Part shown: positions 1-12,988 of the stretch, one piece after another | How the letters are laid out: each line of letters opens with the position of its first letter | Numbering within the stretch: position 1 is the first letter of the stretch | Assembly: GCA_963930655.1 (NCBI GenBank) | Contig: OZ005615.1 | Span: 8,140,001 to 8,204,000 of the forward strand | Length of the DNA: 64,000 nt | Direction of reading: 5' to 3' | From: Myrica gale | Taxonomy: Eukaryota > Streptophyta > Magnoliopsida > Fagales > Myricaceae | Program-made: the position numbers and the translations under genes | Notes under the pieces: model-generated | Databases searched by the model: none | What the model was told of the DNA's origin: nothing | Seen by the model: only the letters and a program-made list of their open reading frames with translations

Positions 1-468
1 TACCTGAATGAATGATTTGCGAAATCCATTGATTAGAATGCAAAATGAAAAGAAAAAAAGAAACACTCAAAATAGACATACAACATGATCTGCAAGACAG
101 CAAATCTATTACTTGTCATAGACGACCTTTCAAGTGCATATATCTATGACAAATTGGAAGTTTAAGTCACAGGGACCTTAAACTACGACCAGTACATGCT
201 TGACTACTGCTGCTGCTGCTACTACGACGACAACTATTAATGCCACTACTGAGTGCATTAAGGGATCAAAGAGTACAAAATAGTTCATACCCACCAATTT
301 CAGCATAGTTTCTGAAACACAGACATAAAGAAACTCGTGCTACATAAGGATGCAGTAATAAAAGATTAGAAATACTTATTGAAGATTAACGCAAAGTAAA
401 GCGCTCAGACACCGGTACGAGACGATGAGATTTCCCACCAACATGGTCTCATGCAGATTTATTTGATC

Positions 469-1050
469 TTACTGACTCGCATTCGAAGGCGGTGGCAATG
501 CAGCTGGAGGCTGAGGCGGGCGCTTGCGTTTCTTCTTCTCGTAGCTGATCCCCCTCGCCTTTGACTGTGAATCACGAACCTCTCGCAGATAGAGCCTCAC
601 CGCTCGAGCACCAAACGGGTTCGCCTCGGGCTTGCCTCCGTGCTCTTCGAAGGCGGCCCGGAGCCGGCCGATGAGGGCGTCGAGGGATCCCCAGGCTTGG
701 CGTAGTGGGCATGGGCACGGTGCAGGTGGGTTTGGGTGCCCAAAGAAGGGACAGAGCTGGGTGTGGACCTTGGTCTTGCCGAACTGGTCCAGGTACCTGA
801 GGAATTCCAGCACATGAGCCCCACTGCAGCGGGAGAGAGAGAGCGGTGGGCGGTGGTTCCGGAGGTACTGTCCAAACGTGTTCCAGTCACGGCGCTTTTG
901 GTTCTCATAGCGGCTGAGGGTGGAGGATGATGCTAGGTTGTGAGCTGAGGTATTAATTGGGTTTGTGTTTGTGTGTGTGATTATGCTATTGGTGCTGAAG
1001 TTGATGCTTGCGCTGTCTGTGTTGGTGTCAAATTCGTGAAGTGAATCCAT
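469..1050 (-). CDS. ALOG domain protein (LIGHT-DEPENDENT SHORT HYPOCOTYLS family)
   Basis: A single-exon 193-aa protein of the plant ALOG (DUF640/LSH) family. These are nuclear DNA-associated regulators of organ boundaries, meristem and inflorescence development. The first 45 residues are rich in Ser, Thr and Asn with low complexity. The ALOG domain runs from about residue 46 ([14 protein letters not shown]) to about 172. It includes the family's zinc-ribbon-like insert (C100, then PCPCP at about 111-115) and the conserved end [18 protein letters not shown] basic nuclear localisation signal, KKKRKR, follows at about 172-177, then a Pro-rich tail. Length and lack of introns in the coding part fit LSH3/LSH4-type members (established for the family). 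Upstream DNA is rich in GA tracts. The start chosen is the first Met of the open frame. I cannot say which LSH member it is. Confidence 0.93.
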   Translation of the reverse strand: MDSLHEFDTNTDSASINFSTNSIITHTNTNPINTSAHNLASSSTLSRYENQKRRDWNTFGQYLRNHRPPLSLSRCSGAHVLEFLRYLDQFGKTKVHTQLCPFFGHPNPPAPCPCPLRQAWGSLDALIGRLRAAFEEHGGKPEANPFGARAVRLYLREVRDSQSKARGISYEKKKRKRPPQPPAALPPPSNASQ

Positions 1051-2200
1051 GTCGAAGTGTCTTAGGTTTCTTGGATCTTGAAGCGGTAGTGAGATTTGGT
1101 TTTGTTTTTTCTAGTGTTCTGGGTCACGGTTGTTTTTTGATTATGGAAGGTAGCTAGGTTTCTAGGGGTCAAAAGAAAGTACTTGAGGAAAGAACTAAAA
1201 ATAGAAAGAGTAAGAGAAAGCAGAAGAAGGTGTCGGAGTTGATAGGAGGCTGTGAGTTTATGGCGCTTAAGATCTAAGATCTGCGATGATGAGGCTAATT
1301 AGAACAAGTTTTGGACCTTTGGGTGTCACTGTTTGTGAAGAAATGGGACATCCTAAACGTCTCTGATCACAAGCAAATTTCAGGTGGACTGGATTTCAAT
1401 CATGTCATGGAATAAAGAGAGAGAGAGACATTCAGGCCAGCAGGCAGGAGAGAGAGAGGGTGAGAAAGGAAGAAGATTTCGGAGTAGGAGGAAGATGACG
1501 ATGACGGGGTTGATATATAGAAGGAGAAAATAACAGTAATGCTACGCACTGTTTTGTTAATGTATAAGTTTCCTTCTAGGTGTTTTTTTTTTTTATTTTC
1601 GTCTCCTTTGAGGTTCTTTGAATCTTTTCTCCGATCAATCCTAGAAACCTTGAAAGGCTTATGAAATAGGGGGGGTGCCTTTTGTTAACATTGATTTTTG
1701 AATGACGTTTTTGTGAAAACTGGCAGGTGATTTTCCTTTTATTTTTTCCCGAGAAAAAGAGGATGCGAGCGAGTTCTTCCTACGCCAAGTGAGAGAGAGA
1801 CAGGCGAAAGAAGAAGAAAAAAGTTAAGAGTGAGACAGCCGGAGAGAGGGAGAGAGAGAGGATTAATGCTAATTAATAATTGGGTAAGGAGAAGAAAGTC
1901 CTTTAGGGCTTTTATGGAAATTGCAAGAGGTTGACAGTGAGGGTTCGAGAGAGAGAAGGGGAGAGGGAGTTGATGGATGGAGACAAGACAGAGGCATTGG
2001 TTTAAAAATGTGAGGGAATAACATGATTTTGTTTCTTTACTCCTTTGTGTTGATTGACAGAACATTTTCCCAATGACCACTTTACCCTCGACTGGTTTCC
2101 ATTCGGGACCAACTAGCTTATAATATTTCACAGCTTAGGCATGGGTCTCTCAGCCACAGTAGTTCGAAACAGTAGGTTCAATGCACATCACCGCCATATA
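1051..2200. other. GA-rich region upstream of the ALOG gene
   Basis: This stretch lies upstream of the minus-strand ALOG gene and holds no convincing gene. It carries many short GA/AG tracts, for example 1415-1428, 1450-1458, 1784-1800 and 1841-1861. Such tracts are common in the 5' leaders and promoters of plant developmental genes, where BBR/BPC GAGA-binding proteins can bind (known of the class). A promoter or leader role here is inference from position. Confidence 0.4.
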
Positions 2201-5200
2201 TATAGATGGTGGGTCTCATGTTAAAAAGAAAGGGCCCATTGTCAATATGTGTGGCGATGTGTATATATATTAGAATCTCCAGCTACTCAAGAGGCTATTT
2301 TTTCCTTGTAGAATAGGGTTATCATGCACAGAGAAAAGTGGGGAAAAGAAGTAGAATTAATAGATGATTTGTAACCCTTCATGCACAAAGAAAATATAAA
2401 CGACAGTACTGGTGCGAAAATGTTACTTTAATTTTTAAAGATTGTTTTATTTCGTGGTAGGAATGTTGGCTAATAAAGATGGGCATGTGCATATATTTCG
2501 AGGTAGGAATAGATAGGTTACTTATGTGATGACATGTGAATGGTGATTCATATTAGTTTGTGTTTTGGGGACCCTCCTTGCGGGGATGGAAAGAATCACC
2601 TTATCATCTCCATGAAAAATAAGAGCTGCTACCCAAATAATTAAATTGTGATTTAAAATCTTTTTTTTTTATGCTTCTTCTGAGATTTTGTTTTGTTTTG
2701 TTTTGTTATAAGCTTACCTTATGATTTTTGTGATATTGACTTTTAAAAAGTCAGTCTCTAATGTACAACTTTTAACATGTTGCTTTATGTGTTCTGTTTT
2801 TTAAACACAAAACATTAACTCATTAATTAAGACGAGATTCAAAATAGGTTACTTGTCCTTGACAATAGACATGGTGATCCAAACTTAATGTCAGTATTTT
2901 GTTAGTCAACTAATGTTTGATGGACGAAAAGACCATAGAGATTGACATGTTCAAAATGGTACTAAAATAACTGATTTATTAAAAGTTATTACAACATAAC
3001 GGTAGCGTTAAGTAAGCTTTAAAAAACATACGAATTACTACCCACATGCATATTCGATCCTAATTCTAAGAACAAGATCGATCAATCTAAGCCCTGAGGC
3101 ATAGTAGGATCAACTAGGGGCGCAGGCGTATTCTACTCTATGGATCACTAGCCAGAATTTTCCATCAAAACCAGCTACAGTACTACTGACAACCAAATTC
3201 CAGTTGTTAGTGAATTTGAATATTAGTTTAATTCCACTAAGTTCAAATTGAATAGTAATTTTTTATCAAATAATTTTAGTCTAAATATTTAAGAGAAAAA
3301 TTAAGTCTCTCAACAATTTGTTCAAGAAAATTTTGTCTCTGAGAAAGGCTTGCTTGACTGTAGCTGGACCATGTTTCAAGCAAGAATGGACGATTTTCAA
3401 AACCTCAGCTTTTCAAAGTCTTATTTTACTTAAAACTCAATGTATTCTTTTAAATACTTTGCGATGTTTGAAGCAAAAAAAATACTTTGAGATGTTGCCT
3501 TGAGAGACATTATAATATTTCCTAACTGCCTATTACAAGAGAGAAAAATATTCTCTACATAACAGAGGTCGTCTGTTACTCTATTATTTATTTGAGCCCC
3601 GATTTAAGAGAGAAAAACCTCTTAGAAATTCAAGATCTAAATTATTTTTTTTTCTCTCACCCAACCACCTTGAAATCAACCTTTAGTTGTGAAGCCTTCA
3701 GATGTAGAGGAAGTTTGGTTGCCGAGTGTTCTAGTGTTGAAGAGTGAGATCGTTCATGAAGAGTCCATAAGAAGAACTTTAAGGATATGTGGTGATTACA
3801 GAACAGATCAAGTTCAAATAGAGATATTCAGATTATTACATCGAAATTTTCAGAGTCAGCAAATGAGTTTTGCCAATATCTTAATCACTTATTTGTAAGA
3901 TTTTTTTATTTGCAGTGGATTTTTAAGCGTGTTTCAAAAAAATTTCACTCCGTCGACAAAATTCTATCTCTTTATGTGATTTGGAGTTTGATTTTTTGGT
4001 ATATTATTATTTTATTGATTGATCTAGACTAGATAAATTTTGAACATGTTTAGAAACTACTACATAAAATTTTAATTACGGATATACACCATGCTCTAGG
4101 TTTCACAAGTGAAAAAATAAAAACTACGTACGCTTTTAGTAGCCGGCAAACAACCATCCCCTTTTAAGAGGTCATGTCTATGCAACTTCATATGGTGTGC
4201 CAAGGCCGTGTTGCTCATATGACATATCTATGCTTTATGCCCCCGAGAACTTTCGTATTCAATAGTAACGCAACTTCATACGGCCAGTCGTATTCAATAG
4301 TTTTCTTATATATATGAGGGTTGTGCCCAAAGTTTTTTTGAGATTCTTTTATGCTTAATTAGAGGAGCTTTGTTCTTCACTGCCCCTTTCAAGGGCGTAA
4401 TTAGCTTATATTTGCATTACTGTTTGCGTTACCCATGTATCTCCCTAATTTTGAAGGCGAGTTCGAACCTTCCCAGCCACGAGATTGGTAAGATAAAATC
4501 TTAAAATAAGATGTATACGCATCATGACTTCTGTTTATATAGATCATTAAATTTATATGTTGAAGATTAGATCGGTCAAATGTTCCACATAAATATGACA
4601 ATTGATCACTTAAATTTGTGCACTAATTAAAGAAGCATATTATACATAGTACTCCAACCAATGTGTTTGATGCGTTTTACTTGAACTTTAATTCAACTTT
4701 GATAATTGGACATGTTTTTGTATATGCTAATTAAGCTATTTTATAGATTCCTGGAAAATGAAAAGGTACTATTATACCAAAAAAGTTGAAGATTCAATCA
4801 ATATAACTTTTCACAAACTCTAATATAACTTGTTCACATACGCCAATAGAATTTACAATTCCTCTAATAAAAATATTCTGCTGCAAGCCCAATATCCATA
4901 CAAAATTTAAGTATACTTTTTTTTTTTTCAATTGAACTGCGAGGTTATGATCCAAGTCCCTGATAAAAATCTTAGTTTTGGCTGGCTTTCCACCATAATT
5001 CCGTAAGAGAAGGTCCCATTGACATATGTTAACTATACACCATAATCCATTCATGATGTTTTTTGAGGGGTACTTAATTAGCAATAGATTGGAAAGGATT
5101 CAACCATGTCATTAGATAATTAATCATTAATTATTTTAACATTAAAAGTCACTCTACATGATGTTAAACAATTCAACTATACCAAGCAATTCAACCATGA

Positions 5201-5228
5201 TCTCAACATTGGCTGAATACATTTGAGT
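2201..5228. other. AT-rich intergenic DNA, nothing recognised
   Basis: No protein family, RNA gene or bounded repeat was recognised in these 3 kb. The short open frames at 3318-3898 and 4401-5084 have low-complexity composition and no known motif. Confidence 0.5.
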
Positions 5229-5256
5229 ACCTAAACCTAAGGGATTAGTAAAAAAA

Positions 5257-5752
5257 GGGGTTAATTATAATTTCCTCCTTCGAACTAGCACCCCAATCTC
5301 AAAAATCTCTCTAAACTATAACTCGTTACAACTCACCCACTCAATCTATGTTTATCGTTACGATTTAGGCTTCCACCCAGATTTTCCGTTATGTGTGATG
5401 TTTTCCGTCCCACATGAACAACACGTGGGATATTCTTTGTGCAAAAATATCAAATCGCCCATACCCGTTGCTTTTTGAAATTCAATTAAGCAAATTTGCG
5501 TTGAGAGGCAAAACCACGGTTTTCTTGGGCCAGGTGGGAAAGGGAGAGACAATTTGGTATTTTCGTGCAAAAAGGGTCCCCATGTGTTGCTCATGTGTGA
5601 CGGAAAATATCGTAGACAATTGAAAAATCTGGATGAGAGACTGAATCGTAACGGTAAACGTAGATTGAAGGGTGAGTTGTAATGAATCATATTATCTATA
5701 GGTTTTGAGAATAATGTGCTAGTTCGAGGGGAGAAATTGTAACTAACCCCCC
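5257..5752. mobile_element. Foldback / long-TIR MITE
   Basis: A 496-bp element with long imperfect terminal inverted repeats. The left arm begins GGGGTTAATTATAATTTCCT. The right end, reverse-complemented, reads GGGGTTAGTTACAATTTCTC, and the match continues through CGAACTAGCAC and beyond for more than 130 bp. Both ends are flanked by a T-A7 tract. Outside those lies an exact 17-bp direct repeat (5229-5245 and 5762-5778) containing cctaaacctaaggga. There is no transposase. The family is uncertain: an 8-9 bp target duplication TAAAAAAA would suit a MULE or hAT MITE, and the outer 17-bp repeat is unexplained. Confidence 0.75.
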
Positions 5753-5778
5753 TAAAAAAAAACCTAAACCTAAGGGAT

Positions 5779-6666
5779 CAGGGCAGTTCACAAAATTCTA
5801 TATATCCTGCAAAATCGGACAGGGAAGAAGTAATGCAATGAAGTGTTTTATTGTACATATGCGAACTAGGTAGCTGTAATCTTTGGCAAAAACAAGAGGT
5901 GTCGTAGGTTTAGTATGAAGGACGTAATGTGCATGGGTTATCGTAGATCAGTAAATAAACACAATTAGATTATAAGTACGAAGAAAGAAATGACATGGAC
6001 GAACAAAACAGAACTACAGATCTCTCTCTCTCTATATATATATAGATATATCAACTCAAATAATGTATGCCTTTATTTTTACCTTATGAGGGATGATAAA
6101 TATCCTCTTGATTGGCTAATTAGGTCATGTGCAGTGATCAAATTGAGTTTTGGAATCCATAATTAAGGTTTTACTTACCATATTAGCATGTATCATTTCT
6201 ACCAATTAATCAAATATGTATGATCTTATTAATGATCATGTTAAAATTTGGTGTGATAAAATTTCAGTCATCCAATTCGAATTCAATAAGTGAAATATAA
6301 AGGAAATATACGTACGTCCATCAAGACCCACTGAAGTACTAGTGAAGTTTATTGAAATGTTCATATATCAATGACATATATATGGCATGTGCCCTTGATC
6401 ACTATATATGAAGCATACCAAACATACCTGATCTTTCTGAGTCCGAAAATGCTAAATTCGTCAGTGGGTACTCCATTAATTTTGTTGTTCCACTTTCTTA
6501 GTATATGAAAAGTCGAAAGCGGGATCTATGACACTATGCCACAGTCTTCGTATGTCACTAAATAAAGGATAAAAGTAACAAAAAAAAAACTATCTTTATC
6601 CTCGGCCGGCTTTTCTAGCATCAATGCATAGACTATACAAAGGACCGAGTCAGACCCCAAGTAACA
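5779..6666. other. Intergenic DNA with a short CT/TA microsatellite
   Basis: No gene was seen. A run of CT then TA dinucleotides lies at about 6020-6052; the rest is AT-rich unique-looking sequence. Confidence 0.4.
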
Positions 6667-6675
6667 AAATATAAA

Positions 6676-7076
6676 GGGAAAGGCTTGGGATCCCGATGGG
6701 ATCCCGATGCCATCTCGATAGAGGCTGAAAATTACGGTTATGTTTGTTTAAGTTCTCAAAAAATTTTCAAAAAATTCTCACTTTTTCATTAATTTCAGTA
6801 CATTTTCACCGATCCCAATAATTTTTTCATCAATTTCAATACAGTTTCACCAATCTCAATAACTTTTTACAAATTTCAACAAATTTTAACTTACTTTTCA
6901 CCAATCCCAAGAGAACCTACACTACTTTAAAAAAAACACAAAAACAAAAATTATTTTGTGAACTAAACCAAACATAGCCTACATTTCCAGCCTCTATCAT
7001 TTTTTTTAAAATTTGATTGATAGAGGCGCCTCTATGGGGAAATGCTCGGGATCCCATCGGACCCCAAGCATTTCCC
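6676..7076. mobile_element. MULE-type MITE, 401 bp, 9-bp TSD
   Basis: A non-autonomous element with terminal inverted repeats and an exact 9-bp target duplication, AAATATAAA (6667-6675 and 7077-7085). The left end reads GGGAAAGGCTTGGGATCCCG. The right end, reverse-complemented, reads GGGAAATGCTTGGGGTCCGA. Each arm also contains short GATGGGATCCCGA and TAGAGGC palindromic units. The middle is AT-rich with repeated TTTCACCAATC-like phrases. A 9-bp TSD is characteristic of Mutator-like transposons (established), so a MULE-derived MITE is the likely class. Confidence 0.85.
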
Positions 7077-7085
7077 AAATATAAA

Positions 7086-8612
7086 TATGATTGGAATGAA
7101 GCATCTCTTTTAGCTCTCTCAAGTTAATTAAATAAATTCTTACCCCGTGTTAGTTGGATTCAATAGAAATTAAAAAGGGTAATTTGGTCAAAAGAAGATT
7201 GGACAAGGAGGCGCTAGCTGTGGATGAGTAATTACTTAGGTAAATTAGTCGTAACTAAAGTTGCTACAGAGTAGGATAGTTTCTTCACCCCCAAGCTCAC
7301 ATGCACCTCCCAAGAGATGAAGGTGGATCTCTACGTAACAAACAGGTTATAAAGTAGGCAGGTTCTATCACCATATTCCATCTGCAATTAGGTCATGTAG
7401 TCAAACAGTAGTCAAAGATCTTGCGAGCTTCTAAAGACCCATGATTTCATGATACCAGCTCTTATCAAATATCACCCGGAAAAGAAAATTCTAAGAATTA
7501 AAAATTAGAAAACGAATACATTTCAACTTTGAAATTAAATCTTCATTTTTAGTTAGGAAATATCATCTAATTTCATTTACTGGTTTGAATTACTAGTTTC
7601 ATCATATTTAGACCAAAAATTATCAAAATGTACCGATGTCTGCCTTTCTGATCAAACTAAGTTCTACTTTTGAAATGTATAAAAATTAGGCTAAGTGACA
7701 CAATATCGAAGGTTGAATCCTTTGACAAGGCGACCATTAATGAGTTTTGTAGTTAATTGAGTACTCGATGTGACATAATTGATTGTTTGAGAACTCGAAC
7801 TACACAAATTGATCAATGTGCGTCCTCTCGTATGATTTAACCATCATCATTGTTCCATGCACGTAACCCTTTAAGCATACATTTTAATTATAGGATCTTA
7901 GGAGAATATGTACATTTATGAATGCTAATAGTTTAGAGACTTAATGTAACAAAATTAATAGGTTGGACTCAAAAGTGAAATTGACCCGAACGAAAAATGA
8001 TGCTTCTCCTTATTAAAATCTTAGTTGCGCAGTGTACGTATGAAGAAGTTATTGCCGGTACTTTGAGATGTTTACACTCAATTACACAAAACATGGATTT
8101 TGGAGTTTTTTAATAGGATTAAAATTACGTTGGAATGAAAGCACCGCTTACATGCATGCAAAAGTACTATTCAAAAGTTATATTGTTCTTCATCCGTCAG
8201 ACATTCTTTGATAGCCCCGGCAATTCCATCTTCTCATGAACATCTTATATCCCAAAAGGAAATTGAATTATCCAATAACATTAAATTACGAGGGAGACAA
8301 AAAAAGGCCACACGAAGCGTACTTCTTTTATTTTTTTGGTGCTAAATGGGTAAATATAACAATTTATGTGCCTGTAACAGGATAATTAGTACACGCACGT
8401 GATATAAGAAATAACAAATAAGACAATCGATTGGCTGATAATTGATATTTATATTTGCTTGTGAGTATTAAAAATTTCATTTCTCACTCCTGAACTACAG
8501 AGTCAATGTCACTTTGGGAGTCTGAACTAGCCAGTTCATCTCCCTTGAATTACTAAAATTCATAAACGTGCATCTCCAAATAATATCCGACTATACTAAT
8601 CATGTCACATGA
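7086..8612. other. AT-rich intergenic DNA, nothing recognised
   Basis: No gene, RNA or bounded repeat could be supported in this 1.5 kb between the MULE-type MITE and the CACTA element. Confidence 0.45.
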
Positions 8613-8615
8613 CCT

Positions 8616-10519
8616 CACTACAACATAAACGGCTTTTTCCGGCCAATTTTTTTTGCCCTCTCATTCGTGGTCGCAAATAGTCACTTTTTCCTACGAAGTT
8701 GGCAACTAGTCGCGAAAACATTTCATTTTCCGGAGTATTGACTTGGTTGAAAAATACAGGTCATAAAAAGCCATTTACGACAGATGAACATGACAATATC
8801 AGCAAAAGAATGGTCGAAAATAAATTTTTATTTTCGACCTCAAAGTTGCCGTTGCGAATCATGTTTTTACGACCCTTTTATTCTGAATGCCGCTAATGTT
8901 ATTTAAATATTTATGACTATCATTTTCGATAAGTTAATACCGACCATAGGTGTAGTCACGTTTGTTGCTTTTATAGCAAAATAAAAAAGTGGTCGTAAAA
9001 AGTACTACGTTTAAAAAAAAATTGAACAGATGCTCAGTGAACATTGATTGAAGCCTTACCAGCAACACCCTTACCGCTCATGAAAGGCATGGATGTCTAC
9101 CACATCGTGTTGTACTTAGATTGCAAAAAAATCGTTCCCTGTGGCTTGTCTAGAAACCTTATACTTCTCCTACTATTTTTTTCTGTATTTGACCACGTCT
9201 CCCAAGATCTGTGCTTCTCCCTCAAACCAACATACAATTTCGTTTCATTTTAAATATATGAGCATCGATTAGATCTTGCATGTATTTCTAATTTCCCTGT
9301 TTATTTCATTTCGGTTTCACCTCTTTTATTTTTTATCCTGCTCACAACGTGTTTGACATAAAGACTAACTCAGTCATTATGCCGTCATTTTTGAACATTG
9401 TAGTCTCTGAACTCGACAAAATTAATTACTACGGAGTCATATTGGAAATAATGCAATTTCACTATTTGGGTGGACTCAACGTCGTTGTGTTCAGGTGTGC
9501 ATGGTGGGACACCCGCGGCAAATCAAAAGGAATTCAAATTGATGACCATTTCATGACGATTGATACTTCCCGTACATGGTAACATGACGATCCATTCATT
9601 ATGGCAATGCAGGCGAGGCAAGTTTACTACTTTAAAGACCCCAAAATTGTAAGAGGAAAAAGGTTTGTAATGCATAAGGTTGCTCAGCGAGCCTTGTACG
9701 AATCGTTCCCTCCTGTGGAGTACACCTCTGATGGTGATGAAAACATTCGTAACGCTCCTGGGCCCTCCGTGTATCAAGAGTCCGATGATGCTAACAACAT
9801 TCCAATTGTCGATGAGACATTGTTGGTTGAGATTGAAGAGCTCATTATAAATGATATTCCTCTTGAGCTTGTTGAAGGAATTGAGATTGACAACATCAAG
9901 AATATGACAACATGTTGGACACAGAGGGAGTATGAGCTAGGACAATTTTCAAAGTCAAGTCAATCCGCTGCAAGTGATTCTGACGGTGAAGATATATGAA
10001 GTGTCAGACAATTAAAATTTGTGCTACAGATTATTTCATGAATAAAAATACTCTTTTGCTTTTTCAAATTTTGATCTATATTATTTCCAGAGCACTGGCG
10101 CGCTGCCCACGTGCCAGTGTGCTCGCGAAAATTACTGGATTTTCCAGCAATTTCTAGACCACTAGTGTGTGGCCCCCGCGTGCCAGTGAGCTTGCGCGGG
10201 GCTCACTGGAATCCAGCAATTTCCAGAGCACTGGCGCACTGCCTGCACGCAAGCTTTCTACCCGCAGAACTTGTTGGATTTTAGTCCAGCAATTTCCAGA
10301 TACTAGAAAATTTGCCCAGTTAATGACAACAAGTCTATATGTCGGTAAAAACAAAATATTTCCGACCAATGCATCGTAGTACCGCAATTACAGAAGTTGT
10401 GTCCAGCTTTTTTCGGCCAGATGCCAACCATGATATTAAGTCGTAATTACAAATAATGTGGCTGGTTTGATGATTTATTAAGGCTAAAAAATGGCCGGAA
10501 AAAGCCATTTTTTGTAGTG
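8616..10519 (+). mobile_element. CACTA (En/Spm) deletion derivative
   Basis: A complete 1.9 kb CACTA-superfamily element. It starts CACTACAACATAAACGGC and ends with the complement of CACTACAAAAAATGGCTT; both arms continue into TTTTTCCGGCCA. The 3-bp target duplication CCT is exact (8613-8615 and 10520-10522), as expected for this superfamily. Subterminal blocks are repeated, including GGTCG motifs near the left end and a GC-rich run at about 10088-10310 with repeated CCAGAGCACTGGCGC and CCAGCAATTTCCAGA. Only the C-terminal part of the TNP2-type ORF (DUF4216) survives; no transposase catalytic region is present, so it is non-autonomous. Confidence 0.93.
9349..9999 (+). pseudogene. Remnant of CACTA transposase ORF (DUF4216 region)
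   Basis: Two open stretches in one reading frame (9349-9582 and 9601-9999) are separated by an in-frame TAA at 9580-9582. Together they resemble the DUF4216 domain at the C-terminal end of plant TNP2-type CACTA transposase ORFs. The first part has YYGVILEIMQFHYLGG and FRCAWWDTRGKSKGIQID. The second has DPFIM (just after the stop) and ARQVYYFKDP, then an acidic Ser-rich tail. The catalytic transposase domain that normally precedes it is absent. The lesion lies where the family usually reads a short Tyr/Asn-rich stretch before DPF. It is inferred to be non-functional, kept inside the CACTA termini. Confidence 0.8.
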
Positions 10520-10522
10520 CCT

Positions 10523-12951
10523 ATTTATAACATAGAAGATACGATTTTAACAGTCGGATCTTATTTGAGGATGCACATTGATAAATTGTGGTAGTTTAAA
10601 AGCTCAATGTGATGAACTTGGTAGTTCAGACTTTCAACAGGACATTAACCGACAGTTCGGGGAAGTAAAGTTAGTTTTTCCCGCTTTATTTTTAAAGTTT
10701 TGACAATGAAAAACAAGATAATACTATGTAAAGTGATACTATGTAAATAGTCAACAATAATTGAAGTATGTTTGGAAGATGGTGAAAGCTTTTAGGGTTT
10801 TATAGAAGTTAGTGAAAAAGTAAAGATAGACTATTTGAATAAATTTTTTATGGTTATTGTGATATAAATAGATGATTTGACATAGAAAGAGAGATGATTT
10901 TGAAATTTTATAATTAGAATTATTTTAAATTTTAGAATTAAAATAAAAAGAGGAGGAAAAATATTGAGTGTGAAAACAGAAAAGTGAAAAAACAATTTTG
11001 ACATAAGTTTTGAGTTAGTTATGTTTGGGATATTTGATAATTTTTGAATGGAGATCATTTACAAACATGATCTATATCTACTCAAATTTAGCTAGCATAT
11101 TTCGAGGCTAGAAAATCAAGGCAATTTCCTCTCTTCCTTCCTGTCCTCAAAGAATATGGTGGTGGAATTCCTTTGATTACACGCCAACTAATAACCAAAA
11201 TCAGTCGTAATATTCGATTTAGTACGAACACTGTCTTATTAGTCCTTTAACCAGACGTTTAACAGGGATTTAACAGCATGATTTCAAAAACAAGATCCGG
11301 GTAGCGGACAAAGAGGCAAAGCCTACCCGCATATTGGTCCCTTATCTTCTAGTAAGAAAAGAAAAGCAGCACTGGCATATCATGTCACAAATCTTTTCAA
11401 ATTTGAGACAATATCACAGCTAAACTTTACAAATTTTCACAAGAATAATTGCTTATCTTTTGGCATACATTTGAAGCCTCGAACCAAAAGTGCCCAAAGT
11501 ACTACCCAAAATGAGGTAAATGCTTACTGTTGTTTTAACCCCACCATACGGAATCTTTGTCTGGCAGTAAACTACTCAACTTGCAGAAAATCCCTTAAGA
11601 AAAGTGATGAGCAGTTCTCATGGACCATATCCGTACAATGAGCTATAATTATCTGGACTTTATATGTTGCCCCTTACTTTGAGGAAAAATGTTTAGCTCC
11701 TAATTAATGTTTGATTCTTGATGTGGAACTGCAAGAGTACCACAATAGTCATGTACTGATCATCAGCTCGCACTCAGTAAGGTTTAAAGGACAAATCAGA
11801 TTGGCTCTTGTTCGTATATAGGTCCTGCGGAAATTAGTAAATATTGCTTTACGAATTACTTTTTAATGCTTTTATGCCAATATTCCTTTGAATAATTGAG
11901 ATTTTCTATAATTCTCTTTCTCATTTCTACCATGAAATATTTAGAGAGAAAACTATAATGTCTTGATTTCCTTATTTTCTTGTGAATACTGATACCTGGT
12001 GAAAGCCATGAACTTTCGTTATCAATGGGCTGTATGGCATAGAATACAATCATTTTGGAATGTTATTATTATTTTCTCAAGTAAAGTGACAATTTTGGAA
12101 GGTTATTAGTTATGAGGCTAATATATATTCTAATTTAACCTTATAAAGAAACATCAAACAGTAAGTGAGAACATTATTGTCTATCAAAATTATTGCTTTC
12201 TTTTCAAACCTTTCAAATAATTTTGATTTTTGACATATCAATTAGTCACGATGATTTGTCTCATATTGAACAACCCATTTAAAATAGCAAAATAATGTCC
12301 ACTACAAACAATCAACTCTTGCAAATAACAAAGTAAAAACGTGTTAAATTAGGTAAAAGTCATTGTCATGATTTAATTACTTGATCGGAATACAGTATTC
12401 GAGCGATTGTGAAACTATTTTTTTTTTTTCATTTTTTCTTCCTAGGCGACTGATTCCAGGTTCTAGACTGACTCTGATATCAACTAATTATGCAGGGAAC
12501 AAAGTTTCTCTCGTATTTTTTGAATAAAAACGATGACTGCTTCCATTAGTATGCCTGCATTCTCATCTTCCAAACATATAAATTTAGAGGTTCAATTTTG
12601 CGATGCTTGATAATAGTATGGGTTAATGCAGTAATTATCATATCAGAAACCATAGATCCAGTTAAGATTGTTTTGCTATACCATAAATTTCTGCACAACC
12701 TGAGCCCCTATACTAGATGTATTAATTACCTTTAGCAGAAAGAAAGAAATAATTTCTAGGAATGTGCATAGCTGAGACCTGCTGTTGTTGAGCGGAAGCA
12801 AATGAGAAAGATATATAGTTTGATTTGATTCAAAAAACTATATTATTATATATAGTTATTTAATTTAATTTATATTTATATAGTATATATATGATAATAG
12901 TATAGTAAAGTTTTAAAATAGATTCTAAGAAATGTCCGAACTGTTTCGCCA

Positions 12952-12988
<37 letters not shown>

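Noticed and set aside
1739-2131. A 130-aa minus-strand open frame upstream of the ALOG gene
   Set aside because: Low-complexity translation of GA/CT-rich sequence (many Leu, Ser) with no domain.
3318-3898. Two short plus-strand open frames
   Set aside because: AT-rich, no recognisable motif, no splice or repeat context to support a gene.
9523-9777. A minus-strand frame over the CACTA remnant
   Set aside because: It is the antisense shadow of the DUF4216 coding remnant.
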